From contig CAMDVN010000021.1 of NCBI GenBank assembly GCA_945877595.1, positions 1 to 38,199 on the forward strand: a stretch of 38,199 nt of DNA, written 5' to 3'. Both the position numbers and the translations under genes were made by a program. Each line of letters starts with the position of its first letter. The stretch's first letter is position 1. This document shows positions 14,684 to 23,522 of the stretch, piece after piece. Below the pieces are notes generated by a model. That model made no database searches and was not told the origin of the DNA. It saw only the letters and a program-made list of their open reading frames with translations. Source of the stretch: Cyanobium sp. NIES-981. Lineage in GTDB: Bacteria > Cyanobacteriota > Cyanobacteriia > PCC-6307 > Cyanobiaceae.

Positions 14684-17473
14684 ATGCCAACTGCAGACAG
14701 TTACGAAGTAGCGATTAATCAGGCAAAGATCAGCTTTGGCGAGAATGGCACCGTTCTGGCTGAAGCTGGCAAGGTTGGGCCACCGCGACAGCCCAGCACC
14801 ACCACCGATGTGGCCACCACGGTCAATGGCGATGCCAATGCCGCCGCCACCAACCAGGCCCAGGTGGGCATCCTCAATTCGAGTGTGGAGACGGGGCTCA
14901 ATGGCACCGTCACCGCTTCGGCCGTTTCAGACCTGAGCGCCAAAGCCACCACCACCACGGGCAAAACCACAGCCCGCGCCGAATACGAAGGGCCTCTGGG
15001 CGCCATCGTTGACGATGGCCAGGCTGCAGCGGCCAGCCCAGATCTGGCACCCGCGTCGACCAGCGGCGGCTACGACCTTCAGATCGGCAAGAACGGAATC
15101 TTCAAGGCCGATCTCGACGCAACCGCCAAGGCAACAGCCCGCTCGATCACCGGCGACGCCTGGGCCACCGCCGATGTGGGCCAGGCCGCCGGTCTCTACG
15201 ACATCTCCCTCAAAACCGGCGAGGGGACCAGCCTCAACGTTTCGGCCAAGGTGGGCCTCGATACCAAGGCCGGCCTTGATCCTGCCGATGGCAGCGCCAA
15301 TGTGACCGGCAACGCCACAGCCGAGAGCGGCAAACGGGGGGAAGACGGCACCATCATTGCCGGCATCTACGACAGTGGCGCCAAGTCACTGGTTGTGGAA
15401 TTCGGTAAATCAGCCAGCATCAACGTCAACACCCAGGCCAGCTTCGGAGCCACCGCCCAGACCGTTACGGGCACCACCAAGGCCACCAATGCCGCCGAAC
15501 TGATCGCCGGCATCGCCAGCGACAGCCCCAACAGCCTGGCCATCAAAATCGGTGAGAATGATCCACTGATCACCAAGGCCAAGCTCACCACCGACGCCAG
15601 TGCGGCCACGGTGACCGGCGATGCCCAAGCCAAGACCGACATCGGAACGGTGGCCGGCATTGTGGGCGAGTCCACCAGCGTCACCATGGGGCTCGATGGC
15701 ACGGTGGAGGCCTCGGCCGAGGCAAACAACACCGCCAAAGCCTCCAGCACCTCAGCTGATACCGAGGTACGCGCCCAGATCGACAACGACCGGGTGCTGG
15801 GCATTGCCATCGACAAGCTGAGCATTGGCAAAGACGCCAATTCGCTCACGTCCCTGGCCGACAGCCGGCAGTCCGCCACCGCAAAGCTGGGCGGGCCCGG
15901 TGACCCCCCCAATGCGGTCGCCAAAGTGGCCTCTGGCGATGTGGTGTTTGGCATCTCCGACACCGATGTGGCGATCGGGGAAAACCTCACTGAAAATGCC
16001 AGTGCCAACCTGGCGCGCGCCATCTTGGTGGGCACGGCAGTGGCCGAGGGTGTGAGTTCGCCCGGCGACGTGAAGGCCAAGGCCGGTGTGGGCTCCCAGG
16101 TGGCTGGTCTGCAGGGGGGCAGCCTCAAGGTGGGCGCCAACGTGCTGGACCCGAATGGGGTCGTTCCCGGCACGATCGATGCCTACGCCACCAGCGTGCT
16201 CAATGCCGCGGCCACCAGCACCGCAGGCAACGCGGTGGCCAAAGCTGGATCCGTTGGGATGAGCGCCCAACCCACTTCGGTCACGGGCATCTCCAGCACC
16301 CCCGTGAGCGTGGGCCTAAACGGCAAGGTGAGCGGCCTCACCAGCGCAAGCGTTGGCGCCACAGCCACCAGCGTCAATTCTGACGCCACGGCCGAAGCCG
16401 GGCAGGTCAGCCGGGGGGTGTTTGACAGCGCGATCAGCATCGGCAAAAGCGGTGGGGTGAGCGGCGTCTCTGGCGCGGGCGCCACTCCGGTGAGTGGCAA
16501 TGCCAGCAGCACCACCACCACTGGCAATGCCCAAAGCACCCTCGACCTGGAGGGTGACGGCATCAAACAGCTCACAGCCAACATCGACATCGGCGAAGCC
16601 GGCGACGTGCTTGGAGACTCGTATCTGGCGGGTGCTGCCAGTGCCAAAACGGTCACCGGTCAGGCCACCACAACCGCCAGCCTCTCCAGCGACGGCATCG
16701 ACCTGGGAGGTGGCATCTATGGGGCCATCACCACCAGCAGCGAAGGCGGTCCCAACATCAAAGTTGGCACCATCGGCGATGTGGCAGGAAAGACCTTGAT
16801 CGGCAGCCGTGATCCGCTCACCGGCGCGCTGAAAACGCCGATCAGCGCCGAAACCACCACGGGCGATGCCAGCGCCAGTGGCGGCTTTGATGCAGCGGGC
16901 ATCACCAAGCACGGCTGGGCCACGCCCGGCGAGCAGGAGGCAGCCCAAACCAATGGTCGCTCCATGATCCAGGCCGGCCCCAAAGGGGGCGACATCACCG
17001 GCATCTCCGAGGCCGGTGGCCAGGTGTCAGCTCTGGCGGTCGAAGGCATGGCCAGCGCCAACACCAAGGCCAGCCTGTATGGCATCGATGGCAGCGGCGG
17101 GCTTGACCTTCAGGCCGGCCTGAGCGGCTCCAACCTGGTGCAGGGCAAAGCCACCGGTGCCTTCAAGACAGACAGCCTCACCGTGTCCGGTGATGCCTAT
17201 GCCCGCGGCGATGCCAGTGCCTTCGGAATCCTGGGCGACGGCATGGGCAAGATCCTGCTGAGTGGCAACCTCGAGGCCATGGCCGCCCTCACCAACACGG
17301 TGACGGCGATGACCACCACGGGCAACGCGGTGGCCGAGGCCTTCAGCCACACCGTGGGGCTCTCGGGTTACGACGTGCAGATCCTGGGCAGCGGCATGCT
17401 CACGGCCAGCGCGATGTCCACCACCAGCAGCTTCGCCTCCAGCGTGTACGGCTCGGTCAACGCCGTTATCTAA
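14684..17473 (+). CDS. Large Ala/Thr/Gly repeat protein, predicted type I secretion cargo
   Basis: I do not recognise a named family for this 929-residue protein. It is almost entirely about 16 imperfect copies of a unit of 45-60 residues. Each begins with a small hydrophobic strand (AGI, VAGI, YGI, FGIL), then a short strand ending in IG or LG with a polar turn (IGKNG, MGLDG, VGLNG), a V-x-A-x-A strand, and a strand pair around TVTGDAQAKT / TTTGNAVAEA. Alternating small residues with regular Gly turns suggest a beta-solenoid. There is almost no Cys or aromatic content and no N-terminal signal peptide, as expected for C-terminally targeted type I cargo. The C-terminus ends SSFASSVYGSVNAVI. 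A strong terminator follows, then a second protein with related repeats, a foldase, an ABC exporter and a HlyD adaptor. Secretion and a surface or matrix role are inferred from this context. Confidence 0.8.
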   Translation: MPTADSYEVAINQAKISFGENGTVLAEAGKVGPPRQPSTTTDVATTVNGDANAAATNQAQVGILNSSVETGLNGTVTASAVSDLSAKATTTTGKTTARAEYEGPLGAIVDDGQAAAASPDLAPASTSGGYDLQIGKNGIFKADLDATAKATARSITGDAWATADVGQAAGLYDISLKTGEGTSLNVSAKVGLDTKAGLDPADGSANVTGNATAESGKRGEDGTIIAGIYDSGAKSLVVEFGKSASINVNTQASFGATAQTVTGTTKATNAAELIAGIASDSPNSLAIKIGENDPLITKAKLTTDASAATVTGDAQAKTDIGTVAGIVGESTSVTMGLDGTVEASAEANNTAKASSTSADTEVRAQIDNDRVLGIAIDKLSIGKDANSLTSLADSRQSATAKLGGPGDPPNAVAKVASGDVVFGISDTDVAIGENLTENASANLARAILVGTAVAEGVSSPGDVKAKAGVGSQVAGLQGGSLKVGANVLDPNGVVPGTIDAYATSVLNAAATSTAGNAVAKAGSVGMSAQPTSVTGISSTPVSVGLNGKVSGLTSASVGATATSVNSDATAEAGQVSRGVFDSAISIGKSGGVSGVSGAGATPVSGNASSTTTTGNAQSTLDLEGDGIKQLTANIDIGEAGDVLGDSYLAGAASAKTVTGQATTTASLSSDGIDLGGGIYGAITTSSEGGPNIKVGTIGDVAGKTLIGSRDPLTGALKTPISAETTTGDASASGGFDAAGITKHGWATPGEQEAAQTNGRSMIQAGPKGGDITGISEAGGQVSALAVEGMASANTKASLYGIDGSGGLDLQAGLSGSNLVQGKATGAFKTDSLTVSGDAYARGDASAFGILGDGMGKILLSGNLEAMAALTNTVTAMTTTGNAVAEAFSHTVGLSGYDVQILGSGMLTASAMSTTSSFASSVYGSVNAVI

Positions 17474-17499
17474 CAGCGAATCGCTCTACGAGCGAATCC

Positions 17500-17536
17500 G
17501 GGGGGCCAAGACACACGCCTGCGTGCCCCCCTTTTT
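17500..17536 (+). terminator. Rho-independent terminator after the repeat-protein gene
   Basis: GGGGGG (17500-17505) pairs with CCCCCC (17526-17531); an inner stem CACGC/GCGTG stacks within, and TTTTT (17532-17536) follows. A smaller hairpin TCGCTC-tac-GAGCGA lies just before it (around 17480-17495). It sits 27 bp after the 929-aa gene and 62 bp before the next gene, so it could make the first gene's transcript more abundant than the downstream ones. Confidence 0.85.
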
Positions 17537-17597
17537 CGCCAATCCCCCTTGTTTGGGCATCGCAACTGCGATCGCCACGCCACCCCCGATGTGATTC

Positions 17598-19718
17598 ATG
17601 GCCGAACCCATCCCCACAACTGCCTCATCGCTGGCGGTTGCCCTACGCCTCAAACCTGATTTTCTGCTGCAAGCCGGTTCTGGCCTGCGCCTCACCAGTG
17701 CTGCCTCGGCCTCGGCCCTGGCCCGCAGCGTGGCCGGCGATGGCAGCGGCCTCGATCCCACCGCGGCCCTGGCACGGGCTGCCGGTCTGGGAGTGGGCAG
17801 CAGCCGCTTCTACAGCAAAGGCTCTGACCCGGCTGTGTTTGACAGCCCCAACCTGACCATCCTCTCGGGTGGTGGCCTGGTTGATGGCGTGGTGAAGGCC
17901 GAGGCCAACAGCACCGGCAGCGGCCCCACCAGCGCCGAGGCCCTGGCCACCAACATTGGCCTGGCCAACCTCACCTACCTGGCCCGCACCGGTCAGCCCC
18001 TGCAGATCGGCACCACGTTCAACCCCCTGGCGGCCAAGGCCACCGCCCGCACCGATGTGCTGCTTCCAGCCGCCGCCGTGCAAGCCGGCCTGGCACCCCC
18101 ACCCAACACCGCCCTTCGTGCACTGGCCACCGTGCGGGGCCTGGAGGGCAGCCCCCCAGCCGAAGTGGCACCCCAGCTCGATGGCGGTATCAAGAGCTTG
18201 CCGCGCTTTTATGGCCAGCCCGATGCGGTGGTCGAGGCCAGCAGCGGGCTGACGTTTGACAACCCCAGCGGCGCCACGGCAGCCGCGGCCAGCGCCGACG
18301 CAGTGGGCCTGGAGGGCTACCAGATTTTTACCGTGCCGGCCGATCCCAGCTCCCTGGACATCGCTGCCCAGATCGGCGGTGATGCCACAGCCCGACTGAA
18401 CCTCACCGGCCGCCCCGACAGCCTCACCAGCCTCGAGCTGGCCGCCCGGGCCGTGGGGGTCGAATCCAGTGTGATCAGTGGTGTATTTGGCCGCGACACG
18501 CTGCTCAAAGGCCGCGGTTTCGTCGAATTCAGCGGTGACCTGCCCAACGCAGGCAGCATCAATTCCGCCAGCACCAGCCTTGCCAGTTCCAGCCTTGCCA
18601 GCCTGCTGGGGATTGGCATCGCCAACAGCACCTTTTTTGGCGCCGACGGCATCGACACGGTGCTAGCCCAAGGCGGCACCAGGGGCCCCAAAACCCTGAA
18701 CAACGGATCCGCCAATCTGGCCGCCACCGTTGCCGCCACCGTGGCCGCCGATGCGGCTGGCCTGCACCGCAGCTTGATCCACACCGGCGCCGGCAACGAC
18801 ATCGTCTACGGCGCCGTCTTTGCTGATCAACTGCATGGGTTTGACGGCATTCGCCAGAGCACGGTGCGCACCGGCGAAGGCCAAGACCTGATCGCTGGCA
18901 GCAGCAACACCAGTGTTCTCGATGGCGGCGATGACGCCGATGAGATCCTTCTCGATCGAAGTGTGGCCTCGGCCCTGCGCGGTGGCCGGGGGGATGACGC
19001 CCTCACGATCAGCGGTGTCGCCGCCACCAACGTGCTCTGGGGCGGTGACGGCAACGACACGTTGCTGCTGGCCAACGGGGCCGATCCGGCGGCCGGGGCA
19101 ACCAGCAGCGGCGGCAATGTGCTCGATGGCGGCTACGGCCACGACCGCATCGCGGGCCTCAGCGGCAACGATCTCTATGTGCAGTCGATGGCCGGTGCGG
19201 CCTTGCAGGCCGCCCGGTCCGGCTTTGACACCCTGCTCACCGATGCCGCGTTTTGGGCATCGCTGGGCGATGGCCAACGCCAGGAGATCTGGCAACACGG
19301 GCGCTTCGGCGGTGAAGCCATCGTCGACAGCTTTGAGAGCTTCAGCCCAGGCCTGGGCGGGGATCAGCTTGAGCTCAACAGCTCCCTGGCCGGCATCCGC
19401 CAAGACCTCTGGGAAAGCGACGGCGCCCTCTACCGCGTCAACAACGGCGCCCTGGAGGTGATCGAAGGCCGGGGCAGCGAGTCGATCGGGATGGTGCTGG
19501 GCACCCTCGCCGAGATCCAGAAACTGGGCATGGGGGCCCCCTCCATGGCCTACGCCACCGACACCCGCCAGTTGATGTTTGACGCCGATACCGACTGGAG
19601 TAGGGGTTCCATCAGCCTGGGCAGCCTCAATGTGGGCAATCCGGCTGCCCTGCGCCTCGACAACTTCGCCTTTGGTGCCACCGACGGCGCTGCCCTCGGA
19701 CCAGCTGGAGCGCTCTGA
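17598..19718 (+). CDS. RTX-like secreted protein with solenoid repeats
   Basis: This is a 706-residue acidic, Ala/Gly/Asp-rich protein. Residues 20-400 carry degenerate repeats (AxAxAxGI/GLxxS followed by GxDxLxAxG) recalling the 929-aa neighbour. Residues about 440-520 hold glycine/aspartate nonapeptide-like motifs (GGDDADEILL, GGRGDDALTI, GGDGNDTLLL, GGYGHDRIAG), the calcium-binding parallel beta-roll of RTX proteins. The C-terminal 60 residues (MAYATDTRQLMFDADTDW and a final LDNFAF) match the ATDTGQLFYDADGNG-type tail common at the C-terminus of cyanobacterial and proteobacterial type I substrates, the likely export signal. There is no N-terminal signal peptide. It is followed 5 bp later by the parvulin gene. 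The specific activity is unknown; a structural surface role is more likely than an enzymatic one because no catalytic domain is seen. Confidence 0.85.
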   Translation: MAEPIPTTASSLAVALRLKPDFLLQAGSGLRLTSAASASALARSVAGDGSGLDPTAALARAAGLGVGSSRFYSKGSDPAVFDSPNLTILSGGGLVDGVVKAEANSTGSGPTSAEALATNIGLANLTYLARTGQPLQIGTTFNPLAAKATARTDVLLPAAAVQAGLAPPPNTALRALATVRGLEGSPPAEVAPQLDGGIKSLPRFYGQPDAVVEASSGLTFDNPSGATAAAASADAVGLEGYQIFTVPADPSSLDIAAQIGGDATARLNLTGRPDSLTSLELAARAVGVESSVISGVFGRDTLLKGRGFVEFSGDLPNAGSINSASTSLASSSLASLLGIGIANSTFFGADGIDTVLAQGGTRGPKTLNNGSANLAATVAATVAADAAGLHRSLIHTGAGNDIVYGAVFADQLHGFDGIRQSTVRTGEGQDLIAGSSNTSVLDGGDDADEILLDRSVASALRGGRGDDALTISGVAATNVLWGGDGNDTLLLANGADPAAGATSSGGNVLDGGYGHDRIAGLSGNDLYVQSMAGAALQAARSGFDTLLTDAAFWASLGDGQRQEIWQHGRFGGEAIVDSFESFSPGLGGDQLELNSSLAGIRQDLWESDGALYRVNNGALEVIEGRGSESIGMVLGTLAEIQKLGMGAPSMAYATDTRQLMFDADTDWSRGSISLGSLNVGNPAALRLDNFAFGATDGAALGPAGAL

Positions 19719-19723
19719 GAACC

Positions 19724-20377
19724 ATGCAGAGCCCCCACCCCACCGGTGCCATGAATGGCAGCGAAACCAACGCGGCCCTTGATGCCGCTGTGGCCAGCTT
19801 GTTGAGCCAGCCAACCCACATCCTGGTGCAGGAGCACGGCATTTTGCGCCAGGTGACCCGCGACCTGCTGGTGAAGCAGCTGCAGGCCAATCCCCCTGAC
19901 CTCGAGGCCCATTACGGCCAACAGATCGAGGCCTTCTTCCTGGAACGACGCGCCGCGCTTGAGCAGGTGGTGTTCGGTTTGATCCGCCTGCAGCAGGTGG
20001 GCGCCGCTGAAGAGCTTTTTCTGCGACTCAGCGACGACGGTGCCGACTTCGGCGAGCTAGCCCAGAGCTTTTCCCAGGGCCAGGAGCGCCTGAGCCGTGG
20101 CGTTGTGGGGCCCATGGCCGTAGGCCAGCTGCATCCCCGCATCGCCGCGGCCCTGGCCCAGCTGCAACCCGGCCAACTCCACCCCCCCGTGGAGCTCGAT
20201 CCGTTCATGCTGCTGCTGCGGCTGGAGCACCGCGAGCCGGCCAGCCTCAACGATCCCACCCGCCAACAGCTGCTCCAGGAGCTGCTCGAGCGCGACCTGG
20301 CCAGCACGGTCGAAGCCCAGCTCGAACGCTTAGGCCAGCAGTTTGAAACGCTGGTCGAATCCCCCGCCAATGGTTGA
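19724..20377 (+). CDS. Parvulin-type (PpiC) peptidyl-prolyl isomerase of the secretion operon
   Basis: This 217-residue protein has a helical SurA-like N-terminal part (about residues 15-100) and a rotamase/parvulin core at about residues 100-185: AEELFLRLSDDGADFGELAQSFSQG, then GVVGPMAVGQLHPRIAAALAQLQPGQLHPPVELD and FMLLLRLEHREPASL. There is no signal peptide or lipobox, so it should act in the cytoplasm, unlike classical periplasmic SurA. It starts 5 bp after the RTX-like gene (ATG 19724; ATG 19751 is the alternative) and overlaps the ABC exporter start by 8 bp. That placement suggests it keeps the cargo unfolded or delivers it to the exporter. Conserved catalytic residues of active parvulins are only partly recognisable, so it could be a chaperone without isomerase activity. 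Confidence 0.88.
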   Translation: MQSPHPTGAMNGSETNAALDAAVASLLSQPTHILVQEHGILRQVTRDLLVKQLQANPPDLEAHYGQQIEAFFLERRAALEQVVFGLIRLQQVGAAEELFLRLSDDGADFGELAQSFSQGQERLSRGVVGPMAVGQLHPRIAAALAQLQPGQLHPPVELDPFMLLLRLEHREPASLNDPTRQQLLQELLERDLASTVEAQLERLGQQFETLVESPANG

Positions 20378-23300
20378 AACACCTGATCAACAGGGCCGCA
20401 TCGCCGCCTTGCTGGCCTGTTTCGACCTCTTGGCCGACCTCCCACCCCAGTTGCTTGGGGAGCTCGCCGCAGCCGGCCAGCTGCAGCGCTACGAGATCGG
20501 TCAACCCATCTGCCGGCAAGGTCAAGCCTGCCGGCAGATCTGGTTGGTGATCGATGGCATGGCCCGCACCGTGGTGCAGTCCCCGCGGCTGGCGCGGGGA
20601 CTCGCGCGAGGGGTCGTCACCCTGAGACGGCTGGCACCGGGGGCGGTGCTGGGGCTGAGCGGTCTCAACGCGCTCAACCAGCAAGGCACCTGGGACACCA
20701 CCATCGCCTCGACCCCCCTCGTGGCGCTGGCCGTACCAGCCGAGGCCCTGCGGGCGGTGATGGCAGGCCACCCACCCCTGGCCGCACGCATTGCGGCCCT
20801 GGTGGACCCGGCTGAATTGTTTGCGGTGCTCGATGCCCACTTCGCCGATGACCCTCGAGACCTTGGCACCAGCCTGGTGAAGGCAGCCGTAGCCCTCGCT
20901 GGCCGCTGCCAGGTGGTCACCAACCCCGGCGGCGCCACAGCCAACCAGCCACCACCAGTCCCCACAACCCCACTCGATCCAGAGCTGCTTTGGCTGGTGG
21001 CGGCTGGGGCCCTTCCCCTGGGCATGCCGATCACGGAGGCCCCGGCCGGGGTGAGGGTGTTGGGGCTCGACGGCCTGGCGCTGAGCGCCCTCCTGCTGCA
21101 ACCCACGCTTGAGCAGGCCGATGCCGCAGCAGGATCCGGCACCCTCAGCGATGGGGTCAATGGCAGTGGCAATGGCTGGCATGGCCAGCTGCTGGCCCGC
21201 TGGCAGGCCCTGCAACAGCACAACGGCGAAACGGGCCTGGCCATCGCCGCTGGCACCGAGCTCGTGGGCGATCCACCGGGGGATGTGGATCCCGATCGAC
21301 CCAGCGACGACGACAGCCGTCGCCCCGCCGAGAGTTACCCGTGGCACCAAGGGGTCGGCGCGCTGGAGTCACCGGTGGCCGCCTTTCGCATGCTCAGCGA
21401 TCACCTCAACCTGCCCTATCGCCGCGAGCTGCTTCAACGCGTCTTCGCTGACCAGGCCCAGCGTCACGGTGAGGCCTCCCTTGCCCTGGCTGGGGCGGTG
21501 GCCGAATCGATCGGCCTCCAAACCCAGCTGCTGGAGCTGCCGGTGAGTTCGCTACCGCGGTTGAGCTGTCCGCTGCTCGTGCGCTGGGGCAATGGCGTGG
21601 CCGTGGTCTATCGCTGCAGCCCGCGCGAGCTGGTGCTCGGCATCCCTGCCGCCGCCAACCAGCTGCTCAGCCTGGAGGAGTTTGCCGAGCAATGGGGTGA
21701 GGCCGGCGAAGTGCTGACCCTGCGGGTCGATGCCCTCACCCCACAGCGGCGCTTTGGGTTTCGCTGGTTCCTGCCGGCCCTGCGCCAGCACCGCACCGTG
21801 CTGATTGAGGTGCTGATCGCAAGCTTTTTTGTGCAACTGTTTGGCCTGGTGAATCCCCTGCTGATTCAGCAGGTGATCGACAAGGTGATCATCAACAACA
21901 GCCCCGATGCCCTCGGTGTGCTCGGGGTGTTGCTGGTGGTGTTTGCCGTCTTCGAAGGGCTGCTGCTCTGCCTGCGCACCTTTCTGTTTATCGATACCAC
22001 CAACCGCATCGATCTGGCCCTGGGAACACGCATCATTGACCACCTACTGCGACTGCCCCTGAGCTATTTCGACCGCCGCTCAGTGGGTGAGGTCAGCAAC
22101 CGCATCAGCGAGCTGGAAAAAGTGCGCGGCTTCCTCACCGGTACTGCCCTCACCACCATTCTCGATGCCATTTTTGCGCTGCTTTATATCGGCGTGATGC
22201 TGATCTACAGCTGGCAGCTCACCCTGCTCACCCTGGCGGTGGTGCCCCCCTTGGTGGCCCTCACCCTGGGCGTGGCGCCGATGGTGCGCCAACAGCTCAA
22301 CAATCGGGCCATCGCCAATGCCCGCACCCAGAGCCATCTGGTGGAGGTGCTGAGCAGCATGATGACGGTCAAGGCCCAAAACATCGAATTGCGCAGCCGC
22401 TGGAAGTGGCAAGACCTCTACACCGACTATGTCGCCGAGGGCTTTGATAACACCTTGCTGAGCACCACAGCCAACACCGTGAGTGGCTTTCTCAACAAGC
22501 TCTCCAGCCTGGTGGTGATCTGGGGCGGAGCGGCCCTGGTACTCCAGGGACAACTGAGCCTCGGAGAACTCATCGCCTTTCGAATCATCGCCGGCTACGT
22601 CACAGGCCCCCTGCTACGCATGACATCGATCTGGCAATCAGTGCAGGAGACAGCCCTGTCTCTGGAGCGACTCAGTGATGTGATCGATCATCCCCAGGAG
22701 GCACCCAGCGACAATGGCAGTCGGCTGGTAATGCCACCGATCAAGGGAGATATCAGCTTCCGCAACATTCACTTCCGCTACAAGCCATCGTCTCCTTTGC
22801 TGCTGCAAGGGGTGAATCTGACGATTCCAGCCGGCCGCTTCGTGGCGATCGTGGGCACCAGTGGCTCTGGCAAGAGCACCCTCACCAAACTGCTGGCCCG
22901 TTTGTATGCACCTGAACAGGGCACCGTGCTGGTCGATGGCATCGACATCAGCAAGGTGGAGTTGTATTCCTTGCGACGCCAGATCGGCATCGTGCCCCAG
23001 GAAACGGTGCTGTTTGATGGCTCGATCGAAGACAACATCACCCTCACCCAACCCGAAGCCAGCACCGAAGAACTGATGGAAGCGGCCCGGGTGGCTGCCG
23101 CCCATGACTTCATCATGGATCTGCCGGCCGGGTACTCCACCCAGGTTGGTGAACGCGGCAGCAGCCTCTCAGGCGGTCAGCGGCAACGCATTGCGATTGC
23201 GCGCACGATTTTGCAGAAACCACGACTGCTGATCATGGATGAAGCCACCTCAGCGCTTGATTACCAAACCGAGCGCGAGGTGAGTGAAAACCTGATGCGG

Positions 23301-23522
23301 GCCGTGCGGGGCTGCACGGTGCTGTTTATCACCCACCGGCTCTCCTCGATCGTCAATGCCGATCTGATCGTGTGCATGGGCCGCGGGGCCGTGCTGGAGG
23401 TGGGCACCCACAACGCCTTAATGCAGGCCCGCGGCGCCTACTACGCCCTCTATTGCCAGCAGGGGCGGGTGAGCGAGTCAGTGAGCGAGTCAGCCATGCC
23501 GCTCACGGAGGTGGCGGCATGA
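20370..23522 (+). CDS. HlyB-type type I secretion ABC exporter with N-terminal cNMP-like domain
   Basis: This is a single-chain ABC exporter of 1050 residues, well above the usual ~710. Order: a cyclic-nucleotide-binding-like domain (about residues 20-145; EIGQPICRQGQACRQIWLVIDG, then LAPGAVLGLSGLNAL), a linker, a C39-peptidase-like domain (about 322-455) without the catalytic Cys motif, six-helix TMD (about 466-760), and NBD with Walker A GTSGSGKST (829-837), signature LSGGQ (933-937), Walker B LLIMDEATSALD and the ITHRLS switch His. A degenerate C39-like domain is how HlyB-class exporters hold unfolded RTX cargo. The cNMP-like domain lacks the Arg-Ser/Thr-Ala phosphate motif, so ligand binding is doubtful. 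ATG 20370 overlaps the parvulin stop; TTG 20343 is the alternative. The stop overlaps the HlyD start (ATGA). Two 12-bp repeats near the end encode VSESVSES. Confidence 0.93.
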   Translation: MVETPDQQGRIAALLACFDLLADLPPQLLGELAAAGQLQRYEIGQPICRQGQACRQIWLVIDGMARTVVQSPRLARGLARGVVTLRRLAPGAVLGLSGLNALNQQGTWDTTIASTPLVALAVPAEALRAVMAGHPPLAARIAALVDPAELFAVLDAHFADDPRDLGTSLVKAAVALAGRCQVVTNPGGATANQPPPVPTTPLDPELLWLVAAGALPLGMPITEAPAGVRVLGLDGLALSALLLQPTLEQADAAAGSGTLSDGVNGSGNGWHGQLLARWQALQQHNGETGLAIAAGTELVGDPPGDVDPDRPSDDDSRRPAESYPWHQGVGALESPVAAFRMLSDHLNLPYRRELLQRVFADQAQRHGEASLALAGAVAESIGLQTQLLELPVSSLPRLSCPLLVRWGNGVAVVYRCSPRELVLGIPAAANQLLSLEEFAEQWGEAGEVLTLRVDALTPQRRFGFRWFLPALRQHRTVLIEVLIASFFVQLFGLVNPLLIQQVIDKVIINNSPDALGVLGVLLVVFAVFEGLLLCLRTFLFIDTTNRIDLALGTRIIDHLLRLPLSYFDRRSVGEVSNRISELEKVRGFLTGTALTTILDAIFALLYIGVMLIYSWQLTLLTLAVVPPLVALTLGVAPMVRQQLNNRAIANARTQSHLVEVLSSMMTVKAQNIELRSRWKWQDLYTDYVAEGFDNTLLSTTANTVSGFLNKLSSLVVIWGGAALVLQGQLSLGELIAFRIIAGYVTGPLLRMTSIWQSVQETALSLERLSDVIDHPQEAPSDNGSRLVMPPIKGDISFRNIHFRYKPSSPLLLQGVNLTIPAGRFVAIVGTSGSGKSTLTKLLARLYAPEQGTVLVDGIDISKVELYSLRRQIGIVPQETVLFDGSIEDNITLTQPEASTEELMEAARVAAAHDFIMDLPAGYSTQVGERGSSLSGGQRQRIAIARTILQKPRLLIMDEATSALDYQTEREVSENLMRAVRGCTVLFITHRLSSIVNADLIVCMGRGAVLEVGTHNALMQARGAYYALYCQQGRVSESVSESAMPLTEVAA
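23469..23492. repeat. 12-bp tandem duplication in the exporter C-terminus
   Basis: GTGAGCGAGTCA occurs twice head to tail (23469-23480, 23481-23492) in frame, adding a second V-S-E-S to the protein tail beyond the nucleotide-binding domain. Exact identity suggests a recent duplication. Confidence 0.85.

Noticed and set aside
18663-19814. Open frame of 383 codons on the minus strand
   Set aside because: Antisense of the RTX-like gene; arises from high GC and glycine/aspartate codon bias.
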